Assembly (NCBI RefSeq): GCF_049331405.1
Contig: NZ_CP186276.1
Location: 124,001-188,000 of the forward strand
Length of the DNA stretch: 64,000 nucleotides
Direction: 5' to 3'
DNA from: PoT sp049331405
GTDB lineage: Bacteria; Planctomycetota; Planctomycetia; Isosphaerales; Isosphaeraceae
In this document: in pieces, positions 49,823 to 58,624 of the stretch
How positions within the stretch are numbered: position 1 is the stretch's first letter
Layout: every line of letters starts with the position of its first letter
Notes under the pieces: model-generated
The model's database searches: none
Told to the model about the DNA's origin: nothing
What the model saw: the letters and a program-made list of their open reading frames with translations, nothing else
Made by a program: the position numbers and the translations under genes

Positions 49823-51457
49823 TTAGGCGGCCTTGTCCAGGCGATAGCGGTGAGGTGGCGTGGCGACGGGCCGATCCGGCATCCGGAACACCATGCCCTC
49901 GTCGGGCCTCGCCGGCATCCGTCTCGTGACGCTGGTGGCCATCAGCCAGTCGCGGATGGCATGGGTGATGCGGTCACCGTAGTAGTAGTGGCCGGTCTTG
50001 ACGGGATGGATTCTGTCAGTCCAGATATACCTATACGATATATCATTTGAGTTGTTGAGCTGGCCCTGGTAGGACGTGCCGGTCATCCAATTGCCGGACG
50101 GGTCGTCGTAGATCGGGATGTACAGGCTATTGGCGTCGGCGAATTGGTTGAACGCCGCCTGGACGGCGGTCGCGAGGTCCGATTGCGTCTGGGCCGGGAA
50201 CGTCGTCCGGGGCCACGGGCTGACGACTATGATCGGGGCGATCGGATTCGCCGCCCTGGCCGCCTGGAAGCAGGTGAATGCCTTAGCCTGCAGGTCCGGC
50301 AGGGCCGTCGCAGTGTTGTCGTTCCCGTTCACGTCGTTCGTGCCCAGGGCGAACACGTACACGTCGTAGGGCTGGGCCGAGAGGTCGGCGATCCGCACGG
50401 GGTCGCTCGCGGGGGGCAAGGCACCGCTGGCCTTGGAGTACCCGGTGCTTCCCAGGGCCATGCAGGTGGGTCGCCATCCCAGCTTGGCGGCGACCGTCCT
50501 GGCCCAGTTCACCGACTGCATGCCGGCGTCCCTGGGAGACCCGGCCGTGTAGCTGTCGCCGACGAACGCGGCGTTGACGACGTCGGGACCGTCCTTGGGC
50601 TTCCAGATCGAGTAGCTCGGGTCGACGGCGATCCTGCGGATGAAGGCCACGCCGCCGGCCCCGCCGCAGGTCTCATCCACCTGCTGATTGCCCAGCTCGA
50701 GCCGGACGCGGCGGACCTTGGACGAGCCGAAGGCGACGGTCACGGAGCCTGGGTTCGACCCGCACGCGTTGCCGTTGTTGTACATCGTCGTCGGCGTGGT
50801 CGAGACGTACTGCATCGGGCCCCCGTTCTCGGAGACCGCGACCATCACGCCGCCCTCGGCCGTGCGGAAGTAGCCGAACGAGATGTTCGGCGAGTCCGTC
50901 ATCGTCTCGATGTACCAGCCGTTCTGATTTCCGACGACCCCGCCGACGTTGGAACCCGACGTGGTCGAGACCGACTTGACGTTGATGTAGTTGCCGGCCA
51001 GGGCCCCGCTGGTGTTGGCGAACACCACGCCCCCGACGACGATGATCTTGTCCTGGTTCTGCAGGACGCCGCCGTTCGCCAGGTAATACGAGTTGGTCTG
51101 CGAATCGCCCGAGGCCGACGTCACCGTGGGCGGCGACGTCATGGGCAGATTGTCGATGACGTTGTTGTTGGCCGCTCTCGATGCCGCCCGGCGTAGACGA
51201 TCCAGGAGCATCCGCTGGTACGTCAGGCCCGTGCCATAACCGCCGGGGGTGGAGCCGTCGCCGATGAACTCGAGCTTCGTCTCCTGCTCGACGACCCGCG
51301 TCCCCCTGGGGACATTCCATGCCAGACGCTGCGCCTTAGTCTTGGTGACCTGCGTCGGCGTGGGTGGGCCGCCGGCCTCGGAAACCGTGAGGTGCGAGAC
51401 GGCCGCCAGTACGGCCAGGGCCGGCAGGAACGCGAGCCATTTGAGATGATTCTTCAT
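49823..51457 (-). CDS. Secreted SGNH/GDSL-type hydrolase
   Basis: 544 residues with an N-terminal signal (LKWLAFLPALAVLAAVSHLT). A beta-rich N-terminal domain (about 100-290) is followed by an SGNH hydrolase domain: the nucleophile block GDSYTAG at about 299-305, a glycine block near 335, GTNDVN near 375, and the D-x-x-H block DRIHPVKTGH at about 481-490. Such esterases deacetylate sugars or cleave lipids. In a tail-associated gene set, it may modify host surface polysaccharide; the signal peptide argues for export. The C-terminal tail is basic and proline-rich. Confidence 0.82.
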   Translation of the reverse strand: MKNHLKWLAFLPALAVLAAVSHLTVSEAGGPPTPTQVTKTKAQRLAWNVPRGTRVVEQETKLEFIGDGSTPGGYGTGLTYQRMLLDRLRRAASRAANNNVIDNLPMTSPPTVTSASGDSQTNSYYLANGGVLQNQDKIIVVGGVVFANTSGALAGNYINVKSVSTTSGSNVGGVVGNQNGWYIETMTDSPNISFGYFRTAEGGVMVAVSENGGPMQYVSTTPTTMYNNGNACGSNPGSVTVAFGSSKVRRVRLELGNQQVDETCGGAGGVAFIRRIAVDPSYSIWKPKDGPDVVNAAFVGDSYTAGSPRDAGMQSVNWARTVAAKLGWRPTCMALGSTGYSKASGALPPASDPVRIADLSAQPYDVYVFALGTNDVNGNDNTATALPDLQAKAFTCFQAARAANPIAPIIVVSPWPRTTFPAQTQSDLATAVQAAFNQFADANSLYIPIYDDPSGNWMTGTSYQGQLNNSNDISYRYIWTDRIHPVKTGHYYYGDRITHAIRDWLMATSVTRRMPARPDEGMVFRMPDRPVATPPHRYRLDKAA

Positions 51458-51476
51458 GCTGGTATGAACCCTCGGA

Positions 51477-52055
51477 TCAACTTGCGGTCAGGTAATCGAC
51501 CATGTCGGGCGGGGTGGAGTCGGCCAGGAGCGTGACGACGGCGTCGTTCGCCTCCTCGTGCGTCCCCGCGAGGTCGGTGGAGTAGGCCCGGACGGCGATC
51601 TGGTACGTCGAGCCGTCGGAAAGGCCGGCGATGCTGGCCGAGTAGTGGAGCAGGTCGGCGGCGGTCACGGTGGCCACGGGCGTGGCGTAGCTGACGGACG
51701 GTGTCCCGGCGTAGACGTGGAAACCGGTCGGCCTGGCGGCGGACCTCTGGTACGGGTACGACCACGTGACCCTCGCCCCGCCGCCCTTCGTCGGGGTGGC
51801 CGCGAGCCCGACGGGTGCCGGCGGCACTCCGCTGACGTCCTGGTATCCGCCGCCAATGACGACCTCGACGGCGGCGTCCACGTTCGACTCGGAGAGGCCG
51901 GTGACGGTGTCCCTGGCCCGCACGCCAAACCGCCAGTCGCCCGGCGTCAACGCGGACGATGTCCACGTCAGTGCGGAAACGCTGGCGACGGCGGTGCCGT
52001 AGTCGATCGGGCCGCCCGCCCCGTCGTTCAGGAAGATGTCGTACTCGATCGCCAT
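51477..52055 (-). CDS. Fibronectin-III-repeat protein
   Basis: 192 residues with two fibronectin-III-like units: about 1-65 (DIFLNDGAGGPIDYGTAVAS, GDWRFGVRARD) and about 75-180 (PPAPVGLAATPTKGGGARVT, GFHVYAG, STYQIAVRAYSTDLAGTHEE). Similar units occur in the protein encoded at 38244-38927. Probably a virion surface or fibre protein. The start is 11 bases after palindrome copy 8 and has no clear Shine-Dalgarno sequence. Confidence 0.7.
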   Translation of the reverse strand: MAIEYDIFLNDGAGGPIDYGTAVASVSALTWTSSALTPGDWRFGVRARDTVTGLSESNVDAAVEVVIGGGYQDVSGVPPAPVGLAATPTKGGGARVTWSYPYQRSAARPTGFHVYAGTPSVSYATPVATVTAADLLHYSASIAGLSDGSTYQIAVRAYSTDLAGTHEEANDAVVTLLADSTPPDMVDYLTAS

Positions 52056-52066
52056 GCGTGCGACGG

Positions 52067-52090
52067 CAAGAGCGCCGATCGGCGCTCTTG
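52067..52090. repeat. Dispersed palindrome, copy 8
   Basis: Identical 24-bp palindrome, exactly two bases after the stop of the gene ending at 52093 and 11 bases before the ATG at 52055. Confidence 0.95.
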
Positions 52091-52092
52091 GA

Positions 52093-52398
52093 TCAGTTGC
52101 CCGACAGCCCCGGGAACCACTTCATGGCCGAGGCCCGCTTGACGCCGAGTATTGCCGTCGAGCCGCTGAGTGGGTCGGTGAGCGTGAGCTTGCCGGTGTT
52201 TGGGATGCCCGCGATCGTGACCGTGGCACTGGTCGGGGAGAGGACCTGCTGGCTCGTGATCATGGCCCCGGCCACGCCGGAGAGCGTGAACAGCGGCACG
52301 CCCGGCGTCCCGGCCGTCCAGCTGGTGCCGACGCCGGTGACGACGACCGTCGTGGGCGTGTTCAGGTTGATGTTGGCCCTGTCGAGGGAGATGCTCAT
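52093..52398 (-). CDS. Small Ig/IPT-like beta protein
   Basis: 101 residues from the ATG at 52398 (MSISLDRANINLNTPTTVVV), overlapping the upstream stop (ATGA). The spacing of hydrophobic and glycine residues (VVVTGVGTSWTAGTPGVPLF, TSATVTIAGIPNTGKLTLTD) resembles a single immunoglobulin/IPT-type domain. Probable virion decoration protein. No other evidence. Confidence 0.6.
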   Translation of the reverse strand: MSISLDRANINLNTPTTVVVTGVGTSWTAGTPGVPLFTLSGVAGAMITSQQVLSPTSATVTIAGIPNTGKLTLTDPLSGSTAILGVKRASAMKWFPGLSGN

Positions 52399-53075
52399 CG
52401 GCTTATCTTCTTGGAGAGCCGCCCGACCGGCGGCGAGGCCTGCCCGAGCGGGCCCCACTTGAGGTTGATCCTGTCGATGGCGTCGTCGAGTTCGACTTTC
52501 ACGGCGGCGAGCTTCAGCTTCCAGTCGCCCTGGTCAGTCCTCGTCTCGCTGAGGTACTGGCGATGGAGCACGGTGAGGATGGCGGCCTGACGCAGCTGCC
52601 TCCGGTCGTAGACCCAGGACGGGGCACGCACCGCGATCAAGGGATCGATGCCGTACTGCTGGTTGATGTCGTAGCTGGCACACTCGATCTGGGGCCCGAG
52701 GGTGCGGATCTCGAACTGGACGGTGATGAGGCCGCCGATCGGGGCAGGCGGCTGGCCGACCCCCGAGGCCTGGCCGATCCTGCGGAGCGTCAGCGAATGG
52801 CCGGACGCCGCGTCGACCGCGAGCATCTGCCCCGCCCCCTTGAAGAGGCCCTTGGGCTGGGTGAGCAGGACGATGCTGCCCGGCTGCACGCCGGCCGCCC
52901 CGAAGTCGATCGAGAGCGAGTTGAGCGTCCAGGGGGAGCCGCCGTCGAAGTAGCCGTCGGTCGCTGCGGCGAGCTGCTGCGATGCCGGGCACAGGGCCCA
53001 GAAGTCGCCCTGTGCCCGCACGGCGATATCCTCGTCCGTGGCATAGACCGTCGAGAGGAAGGATGGGATCGTCAT
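52395..53075 (-). CDS. Phage head/tail-joining region protein, unknown function
   Basis: 226 residues. The N-terminal part starts MTIPSFLSTVYATDEDIAVR and reads DFWALCP, a layout seen in head-completion or connector proteins, and the C-terminus has a helical end (RQYLSETRTDQGDWKLKLAA, VELDDAIDRINLKWGPLG). It is placed between head-morphogenesis genes and tail genes. The family is not firmly recognised. Confidence 0.5.
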   Translation of the reverse strand: MTIPSFLSTVYATDEDIAVRAQGDFWALCPASQQLAAATDGYFDGGSPWTLNSLSIDFGAAGVQPGSIVLLTQPKGLFKGAGQMLAVDAASGHSLTLRRIGQASGVGQPPAPIGGLITVQFEIRTLGPQIECASYDINQQYGIDPLIAVRAPSWVYDRRQLRQAAILTVLHRQYLSETRTDQGDWKLKLAAVKVELDDAIDRINLKWGPLGQASPPVGRLSKKISR

Positions 53076-53097
53076 GGCTTTGATTCTCTTCGTCGCC

Positions 53098-53367
53098 TCA
53101 GTAGACCGTGCCCGGGGGCTGTCCCAGTTTGGGCACGAAGGTCGGCTGGACCCCGAAGTGTTCGGCGAGTTGGTTGAGGTAGGAAACCCCGAACGGGCCC
53201 TGACTCGGAGAATAGTTACGCATGTCGATCAGGTCGGCCCGGCCACGGAGGTTCTGGGCGATATACTCGTTACCCTCGAAGGTCCACTCCCCTCCGACAT
53301 GGAGGGTAGCCTTGGCCTTCTCATCGCCGAAGGCGACCTCGACCGATCCGATCTCGCTGTCGCTCAC
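53098..53367 (-). CDS. Small phage protein, unknown function
   Basis: 89 residues starting at a GTG that overlaps the upstream stop (GTGA). Mostly beta-like in the first half (IGSVEVAFGDEKAKATLHVG), mixed in the second (SYLNQLAEHFGVQPTFVPKL). No family recognised. Tight coupling to the head-morphogenesis/protease gene suggests a linked function. Confidence 0.55.
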   Translation of the reverse strand: MSDSEIGSVEVAFGDEKAKATLHVGGEWTFEGNEYIAQNLRGRADLIDMRNYSPSQGPFGVSYLNQLAEHFGVQPTFVPKLGQPPGTVY

Positions 53368-55055
53368 CTGAGGCTCCCGTCCAGGATTCCGAGGATGAAC
53401 TTGCAGTATTCCGGGTCTTTCTTCGCGAAGTCCACCGGATCAGCATAGAAGTATTCCATGCCCATCGAGAGCACTTCGCTCGACCTGCGGCCGTAAGGCT
53501 TCCCGACATACCAGGCCGACGATCCTTCGCCGAACGCCTCGTCGAATCGATCCTTGCGACCCTCTTCATCATCTCCATACCGGCTGCCGGGGAACAGATC
53601 CTTGAGTTTCTGGGGCTTCTCGTCCCCTACCCTATGCTTGAGGAATTCCTGGGTCCTGACGCATATATCATCCGCCCCCTGTTTGTACTCGGTATCCAGG
53701 GCGTGGGCGATCTCGTGGACGGCCGTGCGGCTAGGGCAGCGGAAGGACAGGGCCACATAGCCGGAAGAATGGTATGCTCTCTGCTCCTCATTGCTGGGGA
53801 TTTGAGCGACAGGTATCGACATTTTAAGTTCTTGACCCTTCGCGAACGCGGCCTGATACCAGTCGACTGCGGCTTTTAGGTTCTCCCGGGTTTCCGCCGA
53901 CAGCGGGTCCTTCTGTGAACCTCCAGGGCTGAAAGAAGATACCTCCGGACAGGACAGGTTTATAGGGTTCGCGACACGGATGATGTCGAGGACCTTTTGC
54001 CTGGCCACCTCCTCGATACCGTCAATCTTCGACCTGATCAGTGCCCGCTCCTCTTTCAGCTTTTGGATCTCCAATTCGATCCTCTGGCGTTCCTCGAGGT
54101 CTTGGCCTTTGGGCTTGCCCCGAGTCTTCCGGTCGAGCTTCTCCCTGGCCTCGAGCAGCGGGATCATCCGCTTGTTCAGGTCGTCGTTCTCGTCCTGATA
54201 CGATTGCCTCAGCTTCTCGATCTCATCGCCGACCTTGGCGATCTTCTCGAGCTTGGCGTCGCCTTCCGCATATCCCTTGATCCGCTCCTCGATCGGCTGT
54301 CCCGGCATGATCGGGACCGGCGGCTGCGGTTTCGTCGCCTTCGGCACTGGCGGTGCCGGTTTGGGCGTTGGCTTGGGCGAAGGCGGCTTGGCTCCTCCGG
54401 TGCCACCCTGGGTCGGCCCTTGCGGCGGCTTCGGAGTCTTCGGGTCGACCGGCATGTATCCCTTGCCGCTGGGCCCGGCACCGATGGTGACACGATCGGC
54501 GACACGCCCCCCGAAGGCCTCCCTGATCTGATCCTTCGTGATGCCCATGCCCATGAGGTTCTCGACCAGCTGCTTGCGTTGCTGATCGACGATCTGGTGT
54601 GCGGGCGTGTTGACCGCAGCGTGGGCCTCGTCCGCCCTGTACTTCGGGACGCCGGCCTTGGTCATCTGCTCGACGCTGAGCTTGTTGCGGCTCACGACCT
54701 CGCGGAGCGACCGCACCCTGGCCTTGGTCACGACCTCTTCCCAGCCCACGACGCCCGACTCGATGAGCTGCCAGTTGGCCTTGCCCACGGCGACGGACTG
54801 CTGCCTCGGGCTGAGCTGGCGGATCTCCTCCATGAAGTCGACGAAGGGATGGGCCGCCTCGCCGGGCATGATCGGGCGATTCTCGCAGCGGCATCCCCGG
54901 TGGAACGGGATCGGCCAGAATGACCCGATCGCGTACGCATACTGGATGCAAACCCCGCAGGAGTTGCTGAACGAGACGATGAGCTGATAGAGGATCTTGC
55001 CCGTCTCATTCGTGTAGACGTCGCCCGCATCGCCGTTGAAGATGACCTTCGCCAA
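53364..55055 (-). CDS. Head-morphogenesis protein fused to HExxH metallopeptidase
   Basis: 563 residues from a TTG start. Residues 1-190 form a domain with a cysteine-rich centre (CGVCIQYAYAIGSFWPIP, then HRGCRCENRPIMPGE) that recalls SPP1 gp7/Mu F-type minor head proteins, where a H-x-x-C-R-C motif is typical. A proline/lysine-rich linker (about 200-255) and a coiled coil (about 260-365) follow. The C-terminal domain has a zinc motif HEIAHALD at about 447-454 and a later glutamate-rich SSEVLSMGMEYF that could give the third ligand. A head protein with an attached protease could act in prohead maturation. The accessory gene at 42222 duplicates its N-terminal domain. Confidence 0.8.
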   Translation of the reverse strand: MAKVIFNGDAGDVYTNETGKILYQLIVSFSNSCGVCIQYAYAIGSFWPIPFHRGCRCENRPIMPGEAAHPFVDFMEEIRQLSPRQQSVAVGKANWQLIESGVVGWEEVVTKARVRSLREVVSRNKLSVEQMTKAGVPKYRADEAHAAVNTPAHQIVDQQRKQLVENLMGMGITKDQIREAFGGRVADRVTIGAGPSGKGYMPVDPKTPKPPQGPTQGGTGGAKPPSPKPTPKPAPPVPKATKPQPPVPIMPGQPIEERIKGYAEGDAKLEKIAKVGDEIEKLRQSYQDENDDLNKRMIPLLEAREKLDRKTRGKPKGQDLEERQRIELEIQKLKEERALIRSKIDGIEEVARQKVLDIIRVANPINLSCPEVSSFSPGGSQKDPLSAETRENLKAAVDWYQAAFAKGQELKMSIPVAQIPSNEEQRAYHSSGYVALSFRCPSRTAVHEIAHALDTEYKQGADDICVRTQEFLKHRVGDEKPQKLKDLFPGSRYGDDEEGRKDRFDEAFGEGSSAWYVGKPYGRRSSEVLSMGMEYFYADPVDFAKKDPEYCKFILGILDGSLR

Positions 55056-55058
55056 GCG

Positions 55059-55589
55059 TCACTTCTTCTTTTTCTTCGCCGCCTTGGCCGATGGCTTCGG
55101 CTGTGCGGCGGGCGTGCCTGCGGTCAGCCCCATCGCCCGCTCCTCGGCCTTGGCCGTCGCCTTGTTGCTCCGCGTCGCCTTCGAGATCGGGGACTTGTCG
55201 ACAGGCATTTTGCGACCCTTCAATTTGGACGGCAAAGGCAAGTAGACCGACAACACGTCGGCCACTCCATCGATGCCGTATTCCATCAACAGTTTGTAGC
55301 CGACGAATCGATTTCCGCCCAACTCATTGCACAAATACTGGTGCATCTGTGCGAATAAGGCATGCGTCATCTCGTGGCAAATCGTATGACGTTGCTCCTC
55401 TTCGCTGTTTTGGAGAAAACCATTCGAGAGGTAGACCACCAGGACTTTACGGCCGTAGATTAATTCGACCCTGGCGTTGTAATCCGGATTGCCTGGCCCC
55501 TCATCGGAGATTGACACAGTCCAATCGCGGAGCCGCATCAGGTTTGCGATGTGGCGGACATAGGGCTCGAACTGCTTCCGTGTCTTCAA
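55059..55589 (-). CDS. Small HExxH metallopeptidase-like protein with lysine-rich tail
   Basis: 176 residues starting at a TTG that follows the upstream stop closely. The zinc motif HEMTH is at residues 72-76 within EEEQRHTICHEMTHALFAQM, and a glutamate in the next helix (VGYKLLMEYGIDGVADVLSV) may be a further ligand. The C-terminus is basic and lysine-rich, ending in a run of five lysines, as in DNA- or RNA-binding tails. It resembles small phage-encoded putative metallopeptidases. Second HExxH protein in this gene block. Confidence 0.7.
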   Translation of the reverse strand: MKTRKQFEPYVRHIANLMRLRDWTVSISDEGPGNPDYNARVELIYGRKVLVVYLSNGFLQNSEEEQRHTICHEMTHALFAQMHQYLCNELGGNRFVGYKLLMEYGIDGVADVLSVYLPLPSKLKGRKMPVDKSPISKATRSNKATAKAEERAMGLTAGTPAAQPKPSAKAAKKKKK

Positions 55590-55590
55590 T

Positions 55591-56262
55591 TCACGCCCCC
55601 ACGGTGATCGGCGAGTCGTCGAGGTAGTCGGGATGGACGACGTCGCGACCCGCCTGGACGTCCGCCATCACCTGCCCGTCGCTGAGTGCCAGCCTGGCCG
55701 TATTCCAGATCGCGTCCCTGGACTGCTTCTCCCAGGTGCCGAGCAGGTCGGCCTTGGAGCGGCGATCGCCGTCCCGCCGGCCCGCCAGAGTCGCGTTGGC
55801 CCTGGCCTGCTCCTTGGCCCTGGCGATCGGGCCTCCAATCTCCTGCCTGAGGTCGTATCCGTGGAGGATCGCACCCCTGACGCGTGCCGCGTTCGCCGCC
55901 GTCGGCTCGGCGTCAGGAGAGGCGATCATGTCGGCCGGGATCACCCCCTTCCACTCGGCAAATGATCGGCGATAGAAAGACTCCCTCGCATCCCTGAGCA
56001 CCCCCTCCAGCGACATGACCCTGGGCCCTGCCAGGGCGGCCCATAGCTCGTCCATGCGGCTCATCGCCGCGACATAGCTCGGCGACTGGACGACGCGTCT
56101 CAGCGTCTTCCGGCCGTCGGGCGTCCGCCTCAGCGTGTCGGTGACAGCCCGGTCCAGGTGGGCCCTGGCATCACCGACCTTCGCCGTCACGAGGTCGAAC
56201 ACCTTGCGGTTCCAGGCGGCGAGCTCCTCGAGCTGCCTCCGTGCCTTGGACTCGAGGCTCAC
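55591..56262 (-). CDS. Helical phage head-region protein, unknown function
   Basis: 223 residues, almost wholly helical, starting at a GTG that overlaps the upstream stop (GTGA). The first half carries KARRQLEELAAWNRKVFDLV and AHLDRAVTDTLRRTPDGRKT, the second KEQARANATLAGRRDGDRRS and KSRDAIWNTARLALSDGQVM. The position after the capsid genes suggests a minor head protein. No family recognised. Confidence 0.6.
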   Translation of the reverse strand: MSLESKARRQLEELAAWNRKVFDLVTAKVGDARAHLDRAVTDTLRRTPDGRKTLRRVVQSPSYVAAMSRMDELWAALAGPRVMSLEGVLRDARESFYRRSFAEWKGVIPADMIASPDAEPTAANAARVRGAILHGYDLRQEIGGPIARAKEQARANATLAGRRDGDRRSKADLLGTWEKQSRDAIWNTARLALSDGQVMADVQAGRDVVHPDYLDDSPITVGA

Positions 56263-56993
56263 GGCTGGGTGCGGACCTTGCGTGCCGTGCCGTTGGAGTC
56301 GACCACCGTCTTGACCGTGCCGGGGTTGGCAACGACCAGGGCGGTGATCTCGTTCATCGCCGTGGCGAGGACCTGCAAGGCCACGGCGTGGTCGTTGAGG
56401 CGGGAGACCTGCTCCGCATACGGGACCGGTGCCCCGCTCATGAAGTTGTCGACGTCGGCCGTCGCGTTGTAGAACGACTTGTCGAGGCGGTTCTCCTGGG
56501 CCGTCCTCGCGAGGGCCGCAGCCCTGGACGAGATCGCCGTCGTGTTCGTCGTCGGAGGTGCGACGACCTGGGCACCCGTCGGGGCGGCGGCCGAGGCGTT
56601 GTACGTCGTCCCGGTGATGCCGCTCGCGTAGAGGACCTCGGAGCCGCTGGCACCGCCCACGGCCGTCAGGTAGAGCTTGCGGTCCACGTTTCCCGACTGG
56701 AGTGCCGGGAAGGTGAACTGCGGGATGTTGCCGGCCGCGACCGTGAACTGGGTCGACTCGGACGACTTGGTCGTCTCGCCGATTCCGTTGGTCTCGGTGT
56801 AGACGGCGTAGTAGGCACCCGCGGCGAGGCTGCCGCCGCTGGCACCGCCGCCCGTGACGTTGATCGTCGGTGCGGTGGTCGGGTTGCCCGTCGCGGTCTG
56901 GGCCGCGATGACCTTGTCGAGGTGCCCCTTCAGCCCCAGCGTCCTGAGCTGGCTGAAGGTGACTCCCGAGGCCTTCAGTGTGGGAACGGCCAC
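56259..56993 (-). CDS. Capsid-region beta-rich protein, probable virion component
   Basis: 244 residues from a GTG at 56993. Central beta domain (about 40-140) with glycine-rich turns (NVTGGGASGGSLAAGAYYAV, RKLYLTAVGGASGSEVLYAS) that resemble a fibre or decoration fold, followed by a helical C-terminal part (RAAALARTAQENRLDKSFYN, VSRLNDHAVALQVLATAMNE). It is the third gene after the major capsid. Function inferred from place only. Confidence 0.55.
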   Translation of the reverse strand: MAVPTLKASGVTFSQLRTLGLKGHLDKVIAAQTATGNPTTAPTINVTGGGASGGSLAAGAYYAVYTETNGIGETTKSSESTQFTVAAGNIPQFTFPALQSGNVDRKLYLTAVGGASGSEVLYASGITGTTYNASAAAPTGAQVVAPPTTNTTAISSRAAALARTAQENRLDKSFYNATADVDNFMSGAPVPYAEQVSRLNDHAVALQVLATAMNEITALVVANPGTVKTVVDSNGTARKVRTQP

Positions 56994-56996
56994 GTC

Positions 56997-57347
56997 TTAT
57001 GCCCCCTTCCGCCGCTTGATGGGCTGCCCGTCGGCCTCGCTGACGGGCACGAGGTCGTTGCCGCCCTCGTCGATGCCGAGCCCCTGCCTGGCGGCCTCGA
57101 TGGCGAGCTCGGCCGCACGGAACGCGATCGCCAACGCGTCGCGGTGGACGCAGGCCGCCTTGAAGATGTCACGCCGCTGCTCGCCGCCGTAGTTCGAGGC
57201 CTGGCCGACCTGTGACGCGAGCGAGTGCAGCGACGGGTTGCGGGATGCCCGGTTGACCGCGTCGGCCGTCGCCTCGTAGCCGAGATCGGCGGCGGCACGC
57301 GTGACGAACGGCGGGTATCCGGGGAAGCTGTATTTCGGGTCTGGCAC
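56997..57347 (-). CDS. Small phage head-region protein
   Basis: 116 residues from a GTG at 57347 behind GGGAG, close after palindrome copy 9. N-terminus PDPKYSFPGYPPFVTRAAAD, then a helical part (RRDIFKAACVHRDALAIAFR, AAELAIEAARQGLGIDEGGN) and a basic end (KRRKGA). Usually genes in this position encode head-completion proteins. No family recognised. Confidence 0.55.
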   Translation of the reverse strand: MPDPKYSFPGYPPFVTRAAADLGYEATADAVNRASRNPSLHSLASQVGQASNYGGEQRRDIFKAACVHRDALAIAFRAAELAIEAARQGLGIDEGGNDLVPVSEADGQPIKRRKGA

Positions 57348-57368
57348 TGTGTGTCTCCCGGCATGTCC

Positions 57369-57392
57369 CAAGAGCGCCGATCGGCGCTCTTG
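57369..57392. repeat. Dispersed palindrome, copy 9
   Basis: Identical 24-bp palindrome, symmetric to 32 bp here (57365-57396). It is 11 bases after the major-capsid stop at 57404 and 21 bases before the next start at 57347. Confidence 0.95.
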
Positions 57393-57403
57393 GGACGGCC
57401 TGG

Positions 57404-58564
57404 TTAGTTGGCGGCGAACCCGGTGATGTTCTCGACCCAGCCGTGGTGGCCGGGGTTGTCGAGCTCGACCGCACCCTCGGCGATGAAGTCGCCCTCGGCC
57501 GCGTCGCCGCGACGCCCGTACTCGCCCCAGGTCCAGGGCCGCTTGAGCCGGAGGCAGGCCTCCTGCTCGGTGAGGCTGACGGCGGTGCCCGGGTAGAGCA
57601 GCGGATGCTCGATGACGGTGATGTCGTTCAGGAACGGGGCCTTGAACGTCTTGATGTCGACGCCGAGGACCGTCCGGTCGTCGACCAGCCGCACCAGGGG
57701 AAGGCCCCACTGTGCGAACCCGGTGATGAAGTCCTGCGAGACGATCAGGACGTTGGGGTCGCCGCCCCCCTGGCGGGGGATCTGCAGCACGTCCCGCGTC
57801 AGGTCGGACGGCTTGTACGCCGAGCCGTTGGTGGGGGAGGTGATGAGGTTGCCCGGGGCGGCCGCCGACAGGATCGTGCGGATGCCCTTCTGCTTTGGGC
57901 GTCCGTTGGTCGAGACCGAGGCCGCCTCGCCCTTGCCGTAGAAGCACCCGGTCTCGAAGTCGTCCATGAGGGCCTGGAGGGCTTCCATCTTGTACTGGTC
58001 CATCGGCGTGGCGAAGCCGGGGGCCAGCTGCATGGCCGGGGTCGTCTCGACGGTGCCCGAGACGCGGACGACCTGCTGGTATGTCTGGCAGTACTGGTCG
58101 ATCGGCACCGGGGCCACGACGTAGCCGTCCTGGTTGATCTCGCCGCCGGTCCTCGAGTTGCCGATGACCTTCAGGACGTCGGTGCTGCCCGAGGAGGCCG
58201 CCGCAGAGGTGCCTTCGACCGCCCGCGTCACCGTGATGGTGTTCGCCGGGAGGCTGGGCATGGCGGTGAGCTCGATGCGTTCCCCGCTCTGGGTCTCGAG
58301 CACGTCGCCGTTGGCCAGGTACGAGGCGTCGGCCAGCGTGAGCGTCGTGACCGAGTTGTTGAACGAGGCGGCGGCCGTGACCGTGCGGGGCTTGAAGCGG
58401 CGGGTCACGATGTGGAACGTCGGCGAGGTCACGGGGACCTTGCGGAACCTCGTGATGAACGGGTTCCGGTTGGGGAACCACGCGATGGCGATGACGGAGA
58501 TTTCGTCGCGTACCTGGGCGGATTGACCAGGCTGCAACACGATCCCTTGCTGGGACACTGGCAT
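57404..58564 (-). CDS. Major capsid protein
   Basis: 386 residues; AAGGA precedes the ATG. Blocks typical of DUF5309/SU10-type HK97-fold capsids: NPFITRFRKVPVTSPTFHIV near the N-terminus, a probable E-loop/beta insertion (about 60-125), a central QYCQTYQQVVRVSGTVE, MDQYKMEALQALMDDFETGC helix and C-terminal VIEHPLLYPGTAVSLTEQEA. It follows a scaffold-like gene and a portal gene, the standard head order. No maturation protease of the usual prohead kind is adjacent; two metallopeptidase-like genes follow instead. Confidence 0.85.
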   Translation of the reverse strand: MPVSQQGIVLQPGQSAQVRDEISVIAIAWFPNRNPFITRFRKVPVTSPTFHIVTRRFKPRTVTAAASFNNSVTTLTLADASYLANGDVLETQSGERIELTAMPSLPANTITVTRAVEGTSAAASSGSTDVLKVIGNSRTGGEINQDGYVVAPVPIDQYCQTYQQVVRVSGTVETTPAMQLAPGFATPMDQYKMEALQALMDDFETGCFYGKGEAASVSTNGRPKQKGIRTILSAAAPGNLITSPTNGSAYKPSDLTRDVLQIPRQGGGDPNVLIVSQDFITGFAQWGLPLVRLVDDRTVLGVDIKTFKAPFLNDITVIEHPLLYPGTAVSLTEQEACLRLKRPWTWGEYGRRGDAAEGDFIAEGAVELDNPGHHGWVENITGFAAN

Positions 58565-58624
58565 TGTTAGTCCTTACACTCGTTGGGATGAACAGTTGAG
58601 CCTGGACGATTCCGGTTCACGTCC

